The notes under the pieces are model-generated. The model was not told the DNA's origin and made no database searches. It worked only from the letters and a program-made list of their open reading frames with translations. From Cyclobacterium amurskyense (GTDB taxonomy: Bacteria > Bacteroidota > Bacteroidia > Cytophagales > Cyclobacteriaceae), in NCBI RefSeq assembly GCF_001050135.1, contig NZ_CP012040.1, forward strand, positions 2,453,001-2,517,000: a DNA stretch of 64,000 bases. The letters run 5' to 3'. A program made the translations under genes and the position numbers. Of the stretch, positions 17,066 to 26,015 are shown piece by piece; the stretch's first letter is position 1, and every line of letters begins with the position of its first letter.

Positions 17066-17596
17066 ATGAAAAAGATATTATTACTGGTCTTGTGCTTATT
17101 GCCTTGGTTGGCAGAGGCTCAAACGGAAGTCATAGAGCAGTTTTATGAGAAATACAGGCAGGATGATCGCTTTTCCAGGGTTTACATCAGCCCCAAACTG
17201 ATGCAAATGGCAGGGGGTTTCCTAAGTTCCAATGCGGAGGAGAAGGATGAAGATGCCGAAAACCTGATGGAGCTGATCACCAAAATCAAAGGCATTAGAA
17301 TTCTATCTGCGGAGAAAATTGGTGGTTTGGCCTTGTTCAATGAAGCTATGGGAGACTTGAAAAAGAACCTTTATGAGGAACTCATGGACGTGAGGGACAA
17401 AGAAAGTTCATTGAAATTTATGGTTAGGGAAGAAGGAGGCAGGATCAAGGAATTGCTTATGGTTTCGGGATCTACCAGTGAATTTACCTTTATGAGTATG
17501 CAGGGGGATTTCACCTATCAAGACCTCAATATGCTTTCTGAAAACACCAGTTTGCCCGGAATGGAAGAGTATGGCCGAGCTAAAAAAAATAAATAA
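17066..17596 (+). CDS. DUF4252 secreted protein
   Basis: A 176-residue exported protein with a signal peptide (1-18). The mature part begins with a helix (VIEQFYEKYRQDDRFSRVYI) and has the S-P-K-L-M-Q-M-A and D-L-N-M-L-like pieces of DUF4252, a Bacteroidota family almost always found next to ECF sigma factors. It starts 3 bp after the anti-sigma gene. The function is unknown, and envelope sensing or stress is only a guess from context. The next gene is a paralogue. Confidence 0.75.
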   Translation: MKKILLLVLCLLPWLAEAQTEVIEQFYEKYRQDDRFSRVYISPKLMQMAGGFLSSNAEEKDEDAENLMELITKIKGIRILSAEKIGGLALFNEAMGDLKKNLYEELMDVRDKESSLKFMVREEGGRIKELLMVSGSTSEFTFMSMQGDFTYQDLNMLSENTSLPGMEEYGRAKKNK

Positions 17597-17621
17597 CCAA
17601 TTAGTATTTAAAGATTTTACC

Positions 17622-18110
17622 ATGAAAAATTCAATTATTGTAATCGCATTGACTCTTCTTTTTAGCCTTCCTTCAGTACTTCATGCCCAAAGCAAAAGTG
17701 TGGATCAGCTTTATCAACAATACAAGGGCGAGGAAAATTTCTTTCACTTAGACCTTGCTGGAAACTTCCTGGACTTTGCCAAAGGATGGAACCTAGAAAT
17801 CGAAGAAGCCAATCTCGATGCCATTACCGAAAGCATAGAAAGGGTTAAGTTTTTTAAGTTGCCTGTGGGAGGTTCACGTGCTAAAGCAGATTTTCACAAG
17901 CTAAGCAAAGGTTTGAACAAAGAGCGTTATGAATTGATGATGGATGCCACTGACAAAGACAGCGGACTTGCCATTTATTCCAAAGGAAAAGAGGCTGTTG
18001 AAGGGCTGGTGCTGATGATTAGGTCCGATAATGACAGAGAATTTATGGTGATCGAACTGGAAGGTCGCTTTGACCAGAAAACATTGGCAACCATAGGCAA
18101 GGGGATTTGA
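17622..18110 (+). CDS. second DUF4252 secreted protein
   Basis: A 162-residue protein. The ATG at 17622 is chosen because a signal peptide (KNSIIVIALTLLFSLPSVLHAQ) starts there; an in-frame ATG at 17571 would put 17 polar residues in front of it and overlap the previous gene. The mature part shares the layout of its neighbour: SVDQLYQQYKGEENFFHLDL, then a predicted alpha/beta body ending in a D-Q-K-T-L-A stretch. It is probably a tandem duplicate of the upstream gene, diverged. Last gene of the sigma operon. Confidence 0.75.
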   Translation: MKNSIIVIALTLLFSLPSVLHAQSKSVDQLYQQYKGEENFFHLDLAGNFLDFAKGWNLEIEEANLDAITESIERVKFFKLPVGGSRAKADFHKLSKGLNKERYELMMDATDKDSGLAIYSKGKEAVEGLVLMIRSDNDREFMVIELEGRFDQKTLATIGKGI

Positions 18111-18362
18111 TTTTCCTGCCGTGCGGAATAATTTAGGCTAAAGTGGAGCTATAAAATTCAGCTCTGATGGTGTTTTACCACTAGCCTTTCAAGGAGTTTG
18201 TCCCTTAATTGCAGCCATTTTCCAAGCCTAAAAATATAACAACACGAAAGGATATCCTTACTTTGTTTTATTGAATCTGTTTATAGTTATAAAATTAATT
18301 TATAATCTATAGTTTTGGCATAGTTTTTTCTTGAATAGTAACTCGGATTTAACTAAACTACT

Positions 18363-18977
18363 ATGATTATGAAAACGATTAATTATTTTCTATTTATCGG
18401 GGCTGTATCCATGGCAATAGCTTGTGGACCTGGAACCAATGATTCCGGGGAAAATGCTACCAATAGGACAGAGGTAAAAGAAAACCAACAGGAGACTATT
18501 CAAAGTGAAACCAAGATGGCTGACAAGTCAGCAAATGCAGTGCTGTCAGCGGCAAATGGAAGTGAGGTTTCAGGAATGGCTACCTTTACTCAAACGGCAG
18601 AGGGAAAGGTTAAATTGGTATTGTCAGTGAACAATTTGACACCAGGAACGCATGCAGTCCACCTTCATGAGAATGGAGATTGCAGTGCCGAAGACGCCAG
18701 TTCTGCAGGAGGCCATTGGAACCCAACTGAAGATGCGCACGGTAAGAGAGGTGAAAATGATTTCCATGCCGGTGATATAGATAATTTGACTGTAGGTGAA
18801 GATGGTATTGGATCGCTTGTTATGGTGGTTGATGGATGGTCTATCGGTGATGGACAGGATTCTGATATCCTCAATAAGGCGGTTATTATTCATGCTGATG
18901 CCGATGATTTTACTTCACAGCCTTCCGGTGCAGCCGGTTCAAGAGTGGCCTGTGGTGTAATACAGGAAAAAGTATAA
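18363..18977 (+). CDS. sodC: Cu/Zn superoxide dismutase, lipoprotein
   Basis: A 204-residue lipoprotein (A-I-A-C, Cys21) with a 50-residue linker rich in Glu, Asn and Ser and then the SodC fold. Copper and zinc ligands are visible: H-L-H-E-N-G-D-C, G-G-H-W-N-P-T, H-G-K-R-G, F-H-A-G-D and the I-I-H-A-D-A-D-D-F motif. The final G-S-R-V-A-C-G-V-I carries the Cys and Arg of the active-site channel. It dismutates superoxide in the periplasm. Two start codons are possible (18363 and 18369); both leave a good lipoprotein signal. Transcribed alone. Confidence 0.92.
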   Translation: MIMKTINYFLFIGAVSMAIACGPGTNDSGENATNRTEVKENQQETIQSETKMADKSANAVLSAANGSEVSGMATFTQTAEGKVKLVLSVNNLTPGTHAVHLHENGDCSAEDASSAGGHWNPTEDAHGKRGENDFHAGDIDNLTVGEDGIGSLVMVVDGWSIGDGQDSDILNKAVIIHADADDFTSQPSGAAGSRVACGVIQEKV

Positions 18978-19038
18978 TCAATAGCTGCTGAAACAAATGC
19001 TCATCTTGTGAGTTTTGTGTATGGGATGAGTGTGAGAT

Positions 19039-19086
19039 TTAACCCGGATTATGTAATAGGTTGTCTATTGCATATTTCGGGTTTAA
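19039..19086 (-). repeat. 48-bp minimal MITE copy (both ends joined)
   Basis: Consists of AACCCGGATTATGTAATAGG joined directly to TTGTCTATTGCATATTTCGG and GTTTAA, that is the two terminal inverted repeats of the dispersed element with all internal sequence missing. It forms a nearly complete palindrome. It sits in the 515-bp gap between sodC and the next gene. That gap otherwise holds a terminator hairpin (19181-19210) and a promoter-like box (19275-19282). Confidence 0.8.
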
Positions 19087-19180
19087 ATTACCTAGAACAG
19101 CATCGAATTCCCTTTTCCTTATTAAAGTCTTTACTAGCCTATAGGTGCAAAATATAAAGGAATAGGACTGATACATTCAA

Positions 19181-19210
19181 AGCCCAATGCGTCAAACCAT
19201 TGGGCTTTTT
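19181..19210 (+). terminator. intrinsic terminator hairpin
   Basis: Stem AGCCCAATG / CATTGGGCT with a 9-nt loop and a run of T (to 19210). It lies about 200 bp past sodC and is probably its terminator or that of the sequence between. Confidence 0.75.
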
Positions 19211-19274
19211 GATGAATTGGGTTCAAGCTTATGTTAATAATTTTGGATAATGCCAATAATGGTTTTAAATAAAG

Positions 19275-19282
19275 TACCTTTG
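19275..19282 (+). promoter_or_regulatory. putative -7 box (TACCTTTG) of the alanine dehydrogenase-like gene
   Basis: A full match to TAnnTTTG, about 210 bp before the chosen start. No -33 element at the usual spacing. Confidence 0.35.
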
Positions 19283-19492
19283 TAACAGTAGTATTGATCT
19301 GAAGTTATTAAATATCCCTTCGCACTATCTCAGCGAATTGCTGATGCTTACTTTTTTATAAATCTTTATTTCAATTGTTTAAACTCCGTAGCCAACTTAA
19401 TGCCTGGGTGCTGGAAATTACCTATTAAAAGTAATTTTAATCTTGCGTTTTGCACCCGTCATTACCTTGCATTGCGCCACAAAGCAAAAAAT

Positions 19493-20647
19493 ATGGCTTT
19501 ATTAGAAATGGGCGTAATTGGTACCTCGAAAAAAGAAGACGAAAGACGGGTTCCTATTCATCCTGCACATTTAACAAGACTTCCAGAACCTATTCGGAAG
19601 CAACTTATTTTTGAAAAAGGTTATGGCCTGCCTTTCAATATAGCCGACGAAGAGATCAGTGAGCTGACCGGTGGAATCGCAAGTCGAAGTGAAATCCTGA
19701 CGGATATTGGGGCGGCTATCATTGCCAAACCTATCCTTTCAGATCTGGAAGAACTTAAAGAGGGCGGCTTGCTTTGGGGTTATCCTCATTGCGCCCAACA
19801 AGATCATATTACCCAAATCGCAATCGACAAGAAATTGACCTTGATTGCTTTCGAAGACATGTATGTTTGGAGTCCTAGCGGGCAAATTGGAAGACATACC
19901 TTCTATAAAAACAATGAAATGGCAGGCTATTGTGCCGTTATTCATGCCCTACAATTAAAAGGGATAGATGGACATTATGGAAATCAAAGAAAAGTTATCA
20001 TCTTTAGTTTTGGAGCCGTAAGCAGAGGGGCAATTTATGCCTTGAAAGCACATGGTTTTAGGGACATTACCATTTGTATTCAGCGACCAGATCACGAAGT
20101 AAGAGAAGAGGTATTGGATGTGCATTATGCCAGACTTCGAAAGGGGAATAAAAATGAGCCCAGGCTGATTGTGGTAGAACACGATGGTACGGAAAGGCCG
20201 TTATTGGAATTAATCAATGAATCTGAGATTATCATTAATGGAACCTACCAGGATACAGATGATCCCATCAATTATGTCATGGAAAATGAGAAGTCAATGT
20301 TAAAACCTGGTTCACTGTTTATCGATGTGAGCTGTGATGAAGGGATGGGCTTTTATTTTGCCAAACCAACTACTTTTAAAAATCCATTGATAGCCATTGA
20401 TGCTATTGATTACTATGGGGTAGACCATACCCCAAGTTATTTTTGGGAAAGTGCTTCCAGATCCATATCGGCAGCGATGATCGTGCATTTGCCTTTTGTG
20501 ATCTCTGGCCGTGAAAGTTGGAAAGATAGCCAGACGATTAGTAATGCGATAAATATAGACAAAGGCGTGATTGTAAAAGACACTATCCTTAGGTTTCAGA
20601 ACCGCAATGCAAAATATCCACATCCCATAAATCCGGTACTCAACTAA
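19493..20647 (+). CDS. alanine dehydrogenase/PNT-family protein (N5-(carboxyethyl)ornithine synthase-like)
   Basis: About 384 residues from ATG 19493. A start 93 bp upstream is in frame, but the family begins at M-G-V-I-G-T-S-K-K-E-D-E-R-R-V-P-I-H-P, just inside my start. The segment with K-E-D-E-R-R-V is the substrate-binding N-terminus of the alanine dehydrogenase/transhydrogenase family. A nucleotide-binding region follows near 165-200 (VIIFSFGAVSRGAIYALKAHGF), with G-A-V-S-R-G where a GxGxxG fold is expected. The later YGVDHTPSYFWESAS is typical of this subgroup. N5-(carboxyethyl)ornithine synthase is the nearest characterised relative I know; the real substrate is open. Confidence 0.65.
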   Translation: MALLEMGVIGTSKKEDERRVPIHPAHLTRLPEPIRKQLIFEKGYGLPFNIADEEISELTGGIASRSEILTDIGAAIIAKPILSDLEELKEGGLLWGYPHCAQQDHITQIAIDKKLTLIAFEDMYVWSPSGQIGRHTFYKNNEMAGYCAVIHALQLKGIDGHYGNQRKVIIFSFGAVSRGAIYALKAHGFRDITICIQRPDHEVREEVLDVHYARLRKGNKNEPRLIVVEHDGTERPLLELINESEIIINGTYQDTDDPINYVMENEKSMLKPGSLFIDVSCDEGMGFYFAKPTTFKNPLIAIDAIDYYGVDHTPSYFWESASRSISAAMIVHLPFVISGRESWKDSQTISNAINIDKGVIVKDTILRFQNRNAKYPHPINPVLN

Positions 20648-20728
20648 TCCGGACTGGGGTGATTTTAATTTTATAAATAAGAATCAGTAATGGATTTTTT
20701 CAGGATAATCCAAAGCACAACGTAAAAT

Positions 20729-21802
20729 ATGACTGAAGCAATAAAAATAAACAAGCCGGAACCGATTACTTCCGCGAAACCAAAAGTTGTCTTTGATGGC
20801 ACCACAGACATAAAGCTTTCTATAGAAGCATTAGAGGCCGGTAAGCAAGTGTTGATTACGGCTTTTTATAGCAACGGCTTGTTGCTTATGAAAGAATTGA
20901 AAGCTCATTTACAAAAAAAGTTTTCTAACACGACTTTTCAAGAGCAACGTGAATTTCGGGCAGCTTACCACAAGCTTTCCAACCTTGTATTGATAGAAAT
21001 TGCAGGGAACAAACTGGCACTTAAGAAGGCCCCTTTTATCGGTTGGTTGGAAGAGTTGTATCCGGAAAAAAGTGATTTCTTGCTGACTTTTCCTCAAGTA
21101 CAGGGACTAAACAGTTCTTGGGAATGGTACAAAAATGGGATTTCCATTCCTGTGCTAAGGAATAAATTACACCCTTATTACGGCACCTATTTCCCAACCC
21201 GATTTGATCATTTGGCGCAGTTTGATCAGTGGCTAAAACGCTATACTGGCCCGAAAAAAACGGCCATAGACATTGGCGTGGGTAGTGGTATTCTCGCTTT
21301 ACAAATGGTGCAGTACGGCTTCCAAAAGGTTTTTGGAACAGACAGCAATCCCAACGCGATCGTGGGGTTAAAAGCCTATATGGGAGATACTAAATTGTCC
21401 CGAAAGATAGAGTTGGATCTGGGACATCTTTTTGGAAAGTGGGAAAAGCAGACCGAACTGATTGTGTTTAATCCTCCTTGGCTGCCAGCATCCAATGCTG
21501 TGGAAAACTTGGATACAGGCATCTATTACAATGAGAAGCTGTTCCCTGAGTTTTTTGCAGAGGCAAAGAAACGCTTGTTGCCCGATGGCAAACTGCTGCT
21601 TTTGTTCTCTAATCTGGCTCAAATTACAGAGCTGACCAAAGAACATCCAATAGAAAAAGAACTGGCTGAAGGCGGTCGTTTTCAATTGGCAAGATGCTTT
21701 AAAAAATCTGTAAAGCCAGCCTCAAAGAAAACCAAGCGAGACCAGAACTGGCGTGCTGAAGAAGTGGTAGAACTTTGGGAGCTGACGCATAAGAAAGCAT
21801 AG
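20729..21802 (+). CDS. class I SAM-dependent methyltransferase with NPPW motif
   Basis: A 357-residue protein. The N-terminal half (1-170) is not recognised. The second half has motif I A-I-D-I-G-V-G-S-G-I-L-A near 175, an acidic end of strand 2 in FGTDSNPNAI, and N-P-P-W-L-P-A near 247. N-P-P-W/Y is the active-site motif of methyltransferases that act on amide or exocyclic amino nitrogens (HemK/PrmC, RsmC, TrmN6). The target could be a glutamine side chain or a nucleic acid base. A Lys-rich C-terminus (KPASKKTKRDQNWR) may touch RNA. It starts 81 bp after the previous gene. Confidence 0.68.
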   Translation: MTEAIKINKPEPITSAKPKVVFDGTTDIKLSIEALEAGKQVLITAFYSNGLLLMKELKAHLQKKFSNTTFQEQREFRAAYHKLSNLVLIEIAGNKLALKKAPFIGWLEELYPEKSDFLLTFPQVQGLNSSWEWYKNGISIPVLRNKLHPYYGTYFPTRFDHLAQFDQWLKRYTGPKKTAIDIGVGSGILALQMVQYGFQKVFGTDSNPNAIVGLKAYMGDTKLSRKIELDLGHLFGKWEKQTELIVFNPPWLPASNAVENLDTGIYYNEKLFPEFFAEAKKRLLPDGKLLLLFSNLAQITELTKEHPIEKELAEGGRFQLARCFKKSVKPASKKTKRDQNWRAEEVVELWELTHKKA

Positions 21803-21971
21803 GTCTGTTACTGAACAGGGCTGTTTCTAAAATACAGTATATAGCAATCCTTATTTCTCCGATTAAATTAATCCCAAGATGAAAGCATGGACCCATTTGC
21901 TTTGATTTATGGATAAATCCTTATATAATATTTATCTTGGTTAATTCTTTTTGAATTAATCGAGATAAACT

Positions 21972-22337
21972 ATGGAACATAAAATCAAGTCAATTCGGCC
22001 GTTTATTGGCGCCAAAGATTATAAGCTTTCCCGTCAATTTTATACCGATCTGGGCTTTGCCGAAATCGTCCTTTCCAGCAAAATGTCCTACTTCAAATCC
22101 GATGCCTTTGGCTTCTACCTGCAGGATGCCTATGTCAAAGACTGGGTAGACAATACCATGGTCTTTATGGAAGTGGAGGATCTGGCCAAGCATTTGGAAA
22201 AATTAAAAGCCCTCAACCTCCCCCAAAAGTACAGCGGCGTCCGCCTATCCGAAATCGTCACAAACGACTGGGGAAACGAATACTTCCTACACGATCCTTC
22301 TGGGATTTTATGGCATATTGGGGAGTTTTTGGGGTAG
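21972..22337 (+). CDS. VOC (glyoxalase/bleomycin-resistance) family protein
   Basis: A 121-residue protein with the two beta-alpha-beta-beta-beta modules of the vicinal oxygen chelate fold: IRPFIGAKDYKLSRQFYTDL (module 1 helix) and VEDLAKHLEKLKAL (module 2 helix), ending in F-L-H-D-P-S-G-I-L-W-H-I-G. The conserved D-P-S-G near the end is typical. Metal ligands and substrate are not clear. Single-module size suggests a dimer. Confidence 0.8.
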   Translation: MEHKIKSIRPFIGAKDYKLSRQFYTDLGFAEIVLSSKMSYFKSDAFGFYLQDAYVKDWVDNTMVFMEVEDLAKHLEKLKALNLPQKYSGVRLSEIVTNDWGNEYFLHDPSGILWHIGEFLG

Positions 22338-22656
22338 GGGACGATAGCCTTAATGTCATTGGAAGGAAGGTGGGCAATTGGAATTCGACGCCATAATCAA
22401 TTTTCCCCGGCCCTATTTTATTACTTATTTTAACCCTAGAAAAGGGCTTCTCTGAGAGTGGATTATAAACTCTTTTTTTATATTGAAATGAGGTATAGGT
22501 TAGTCGAAAATATTAACTTGGTAACATTATTTTAAATGGTTAGGTGAAAATTGTATAAAATGCCTGACCTATAGGTTGTAACGAGATTTGGTCTTTGGTT
22601 AACCTGAGAAATTAATATTTCGGTTAATTATTGGATTTCAATTTCAAGTGGACGAA
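22338..22656. other. AT-rich gap before the restriction-modification island
   Basis: No gene or clear repeat is seen. Base composition falls from the neighbouring gene into the island. No flanking direct repeat that would mark a site-specific insertion was found between here and 28299-28910. Confidence 0.5.
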
Positions 22657-23934
22657 ATGAAACGAATGAATAAAAAGAAAAAGGAATTTAAATTTATAGA
22701 TTTATTCGCTGGAATTGGGGGCTTCCATATAGCCATGCATGAGAATGGTGGAAAATGTGTTTTCGCCTCCGAAATTGATAAATTTGCTCGACAAACATAT
22801 GAGGCAAATTTTAAAAATATTTCCCCTGAGCTATTCGAAAATGGTAATTTTAATGTAGACATTACTGATCCTCAATTAGATTATAATTCTATTCCAGATT
22901 TTGATGTTTTATGTGCAGGGTTTCCATGTCAGGCATTTTCAATTGCAGGTTATAGAAAAGGTTTTGAAGATGAGAAAGGAAGAGGGAATCTTTTCTTCAA
23001 TATTTTTCATGTTTTAGATAAAAAAAGACCTCAGGCCTTTATTTTAGAAAATGTTAAAAATCTTAAAACCCACGATAGTGGTAGAACTTACCAAGTAATA
23101 TGTAGTCACCTTACATCACTTGGTTATGGAATAAAATGTAGCGTTCTAAATTCGAAAGATTATGGACTTCACCAAAACAGAGAAAGAATATTTATAATTG
23201 GGATAAAAAACTGTTGGAAGGGGGAGAGAATACCCTTGCCAACCGATTCAAAAATATTAAAGTTTGACCAAATCGAAAGTAGTTTAAATAAGCAGAATTA
23301 TTCAAAAATTCTTGATTTTAATTTTTCGGAAATAAGTAAAAAAAATATTTATTCTTTTTCTGAAATTAAAAATATAAATAAAAAATGGATTCCTGTTTTA
23401 ATCAATGGAGAGAGGATTAATTATCTAAACCCTCCGAAAAAAATTCAAAAATATTTTCAAAAATTTGAAGATCGAAATGATTGGAGTAATTTTATTTATA
23501 ATGGAAAGGAGGGACATTTTAGAAGAGCTGTTAATTATATTAATGGCAAAATTAGAGGCGAGACTAATATGTTTAATTGGGATCAATGGGGAGAAGATAC
23601 TTGGACTGATGATGGATACAATAATATATATCAATGGAGGAGAAAATATGTTCGGCGTAATACAAGTGGTGTAGCCCCTACATTAACTGCGAATATGGGA
23701 ACGGGAGGGCATAATGTTCCATTAATTGTCTGCGGTGAATTAGAGAATGGAGATAAATTAATTCGAAAACTAACCCCGGAAGAGTGTTTTGCAATCCAAG
23801 GTTTTAATCAAGATGTAATAAATAATATATCTAAGGTACCTATAACAAATGGTCAGAAATACAAACAAGCAGGAAATTCAGTTCCAGTAAATGTTGTAAA
23901 ACTGATAACTAGTAAATTAATTTCTTTAATATGA
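22657..23934 (+). CDS. DNA (cytosine-5)-methyltransferase
   Basis: About 425 residues from ATG 22657; an in-frame GTG at 22648 is possible. All main C5-MTase motifs are visible: motif I D-L-F-A-G-I-G-G near 15, motif IV G-F-P-C-Q-A-F-S with catalytic Cys near 91, motif VI E-N-V-K-N-L near 131, motif VIII Q-N-R-E-R-I-F near 172, and motifs IX-X with R-K-L-T-P-E-E and Q-A-G-N-S-V-P-V near the end. The segment between VIII and IX (about 190-340) is the target-recognition domain. The gene is clearly AT-richer than its surroundings and uses many AT-ending codons. It overlaps the McrB-like gene by 4 bp (ATGA), so it is the modification arm of the same cassette. Confidence 0.93.
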   Translation: MKRMNKKKKEFKFIDLFAGIGGFHIAMHENGGKCVFASEIDKFARQTYEANFKNISPELFENGNFNVDITDPQLDYNSIPDFDVLCAGFPCQAFSIAGYRKGFEDEKGRGNLFFNIFHVLDKKRPQAFILENVKNLKTHDSGRTYQVICSHLTSLGYGIKCSVLNSKDYGLHQNRERIFIIGIKNCWKGERIPLPTDSKILKFDQIESSLNKQNYSKILDFNFSEISKKNIYSFSEIKNINKKWIPVLINGERINYLNPPKKIQKYFQKFEDRNDWSNFIYNGKEGHFRRAVNYINGKIRGETNMFNWDQWGEDTWTDDGYNNIYQWRRKYVRRNTSGVAPTLTANMGTGGHNVPLIVCGELENGDKLIRKLTPEECFAIQGFNQDVINNISKVPITNGQKYKQAGNSVPVNVVKLITSKLISLI

Positions 23935-26012
23935 GGGAGAAAAAGTGCTTTTATGTAAAATTAAGTTGTCCTAGTTCTGATGATGGTGATAAATTTCTTT
24001 TATTATTTCAAAATATTATAAAATATCAGGAATTCGAAAGTGATCTTGATAATATTCCAAATAACCTAGAAAAAGCTAATGATGGGGATATTATTTTTGT
24101 ACAAATTGGAGGAGATTTTGCAAATAAAAGGAAATATTTTAAATCTTACCCAAGTTTCATCAATTATGAAAATGGATTACAATGTGTAGGGGAGATCATA
24201 AAAGTAAATCAAAACGAAAAAGTAGTTTCTGTTAAATTAATTGGCTTAAAGAAAGTAATTACTAAAGAGGATCTATATTTTTTTCCTCAATTTATCAATA
24301 ATTTGGGACCTTCTACAAAGGGGACTCCGAACCAAGCAGGGCTTTATGAATTAGATAGGAAAACAGGCTTTAGCCTAATAGAGTATTTATATGAAACTAA
24401 AGTTTTAGATTCAAAATTTACATTGTTTGAGAAACTGGAAGTTAGAAATGAACTTTTCCCTAATGCATTATTCGAATTTGAAAAATTTTCAGAAAAAAAT
24501 CTTAATAAAAAATTATTTCAAAATTTATTAAGTAGTGGCAATCCCGAAGAGAATTTTTCTGAAAATATAATTATAAAAGAATTCATAGATTGGTTTAACC
24601 GAACGGAAAATTTTAAAGAATCTTATAAGGGTATTGTTAATAAGGAAAATTTAAAATTTTGGAACGAAATTTATTTTAAAAATGAAATTTTTAAAATCCG
24701 AAGTGAAGATGCCGACCTGTCTTTCGATAGAATAAAAAAAATTATTAATAATAATGATAATAATGATTGGAATGAATTTAACCTATCTTGTAGCAAAGGT
24801 GCACCAAAGGCAGTATTAGGTGAAAAAAATTATCTTAAATTTTTAAAAGAATATCTTAAAAATAACTCACATAAATTTTCTTCTAAACTTAGTGAGTTTG
24901 ATATCAAAGAATTTGTATTTACTCTAAAAGAAGTTGGTTTCATTTATGAAAGTCAAATTATAACAAGGTTCATTGCCTCTCTCCTTACCAAACCATTTGT
25001 TATTCTTACAGGTCTTTCGGGATCAGGAAAAACAAAGTTAGCACAAGCTTTTGTGGAATGGATATGTCAAGACGAGGAACAATACTGCATTATTCCTGTA
25101 GGTGCCGACTGGACGAATAGGGAGCCTTTATTGGGCTACCCGAATGCACTGGAGCCTGATAAGTACGTTAAGCCTGATAGTGGCGTGTTGGATTTAATCA
25201 TTCGGGCTAATTCTTCTCCCGAACTTCCCCATTTTCTTATCCTTGATGAGATGAACCTAAGTCATGTGGAACGGTATTTCGCTGATTTTCTTAGTGTGAT
25301 GGAATCGAAAAAAGAAATTCCATTGTATGATGATAAATATAAAGTAGAAAATGGTGTGCCATCAAAATTAAAATTACCAGAAAACCTTTTTATAATTGGG
25401 ACAGTGAATATTGATGAAACCACCAATATGTTCAGTCCCAAGGTTCTAGATAGAGCCAATACCATTGAATTTCGTGTGGATGATACAGAGATGGAGTATT
25501 TTTTAAAGAATATTAAGAAAATTAACATGGAGGCTTTGAAGCGACAAGGTGCAAGCATGGGAAGAAGCTTCATACAATTGTCAGAAAATAAATCGTTTAC
25601 TACTGAAGATCTTTCTTCTATTAATGACACCCTACTCTTATTCTTTAAAGAATTGAGTAAAACAGGGGCAGAATTTGGTTACAGAAGTGCAAGTGAAATT
25701 CTTCAATTAATCAATCAACTTTCCATACTTGACGACAACCTTCGAATTGAAGAAAAAATAGACATTGCAATCATGCAGAAGCTCTTGCCTAAGCTTCATG
25801 GTTCAAGAGGGAAGCTACATGATACTTTAGTAACACTAGGCCTATTTTGCTTAAAAGAAAAAGAAAAAGTTAAAATAGAAAATGATATTTTTAATAATCA
25901 TGACTTTAATTTCAATAGTACTTCAGTGCGTTATCCACTATCCTTGGAAAAAATAGCTAGAATGTATAAAGGAGCTATTGTCAATGGATTCACAAGTTTT
26001 GCAGAAGCCTAA
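23931..26012 (+). CDS. McrB-like AAA+ NTPase with N-terminal recognition region
   Basis: A 693-residue protein. The C-terminal two-thirds is an McrB-type AAA+ motor: Walker A G-L-S-G-S-G-K-T near 362, Walker B F-L-I-L-D-E-M-N-L near 433, sensor G-T-V-N-I-D-E-T-T near 490 and an arginine region D-R-A-N. M-N-x-x-[H/R]-V-E and T-V-N-x-D are hallmarks of the McrB clade. The N-terminal 170 residues (DGDIIFVQIGGD, GLQCVGEIIKVN, NNLGPSTKGTPNQA) have the beta-strand pattern of EVE/PUA-like modified-base readers, but this is inference. Composition changes inside the gene: 24541-24600 has 15 G+C of 60, 25081-25140 has 29 of 60. It overlaps the methyltransferase by 4 bp and is 3 bp from the nuclease gene. 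Confidence 0.88.
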   Translation: MREKKCFYVKLSCPSSDDGDKFLLLFQNIIKYQEFESDLDNIPNNLEKANDGDIIFVQIGGDFANKRKYFKSYPSFINYENGLQCVGEIIKVNQNEKVVSVKLIGLKKVITKEDLYFFPQFINNLGPSTKGTPNQAGLYELDRKTGFSLIEYLYETKVLDSKFTLFEKLEVRNELFPNALFEFEKFSEKNLNKKLFQNLLSSGNPEENFSENIIIKEFIDWFNRTENFKESYKGIVNKENLKFWNEIYFKNEIFKIRSEDADLSFDRIKKIINNNDNNDWNEFNLSCSKGAPKAVLGEKNYLKFLKEYLKNNSHKFSSKLSEFDIKEFVFTLKEVGFIYESQIITRFIASLLTKPFVILTGLSGSGKTKLAQAFVEWICQDEEQYCIIPVGADWTNREPLLGYPNALEPDKYVKPDSGVLDLIIRANSSPELPHFLILDEMNLSHVERYFADFLSVMESKKEIPLYDDKYKVENGVPSKLKLPENLFIIGTVNIDETTNMFSPKVLDRANTIEFRVDDTEMEYFLKNIKKINMEALKRQGASMGRSFIQLSENKSFTTEDLSSINDTLLLFFKELSKTGAEFGYRSASEILQLINQLSILDDNLRIEEKIDIAIMQKLLPKLHGSRGKLHDTLVTLGLFCLKEKEKVKIENDIFNNHDFNFNSTSVRYPLSLEKIARMYKGAIVNGFTSFAEA

Positions 26013-26015
26013 ACT

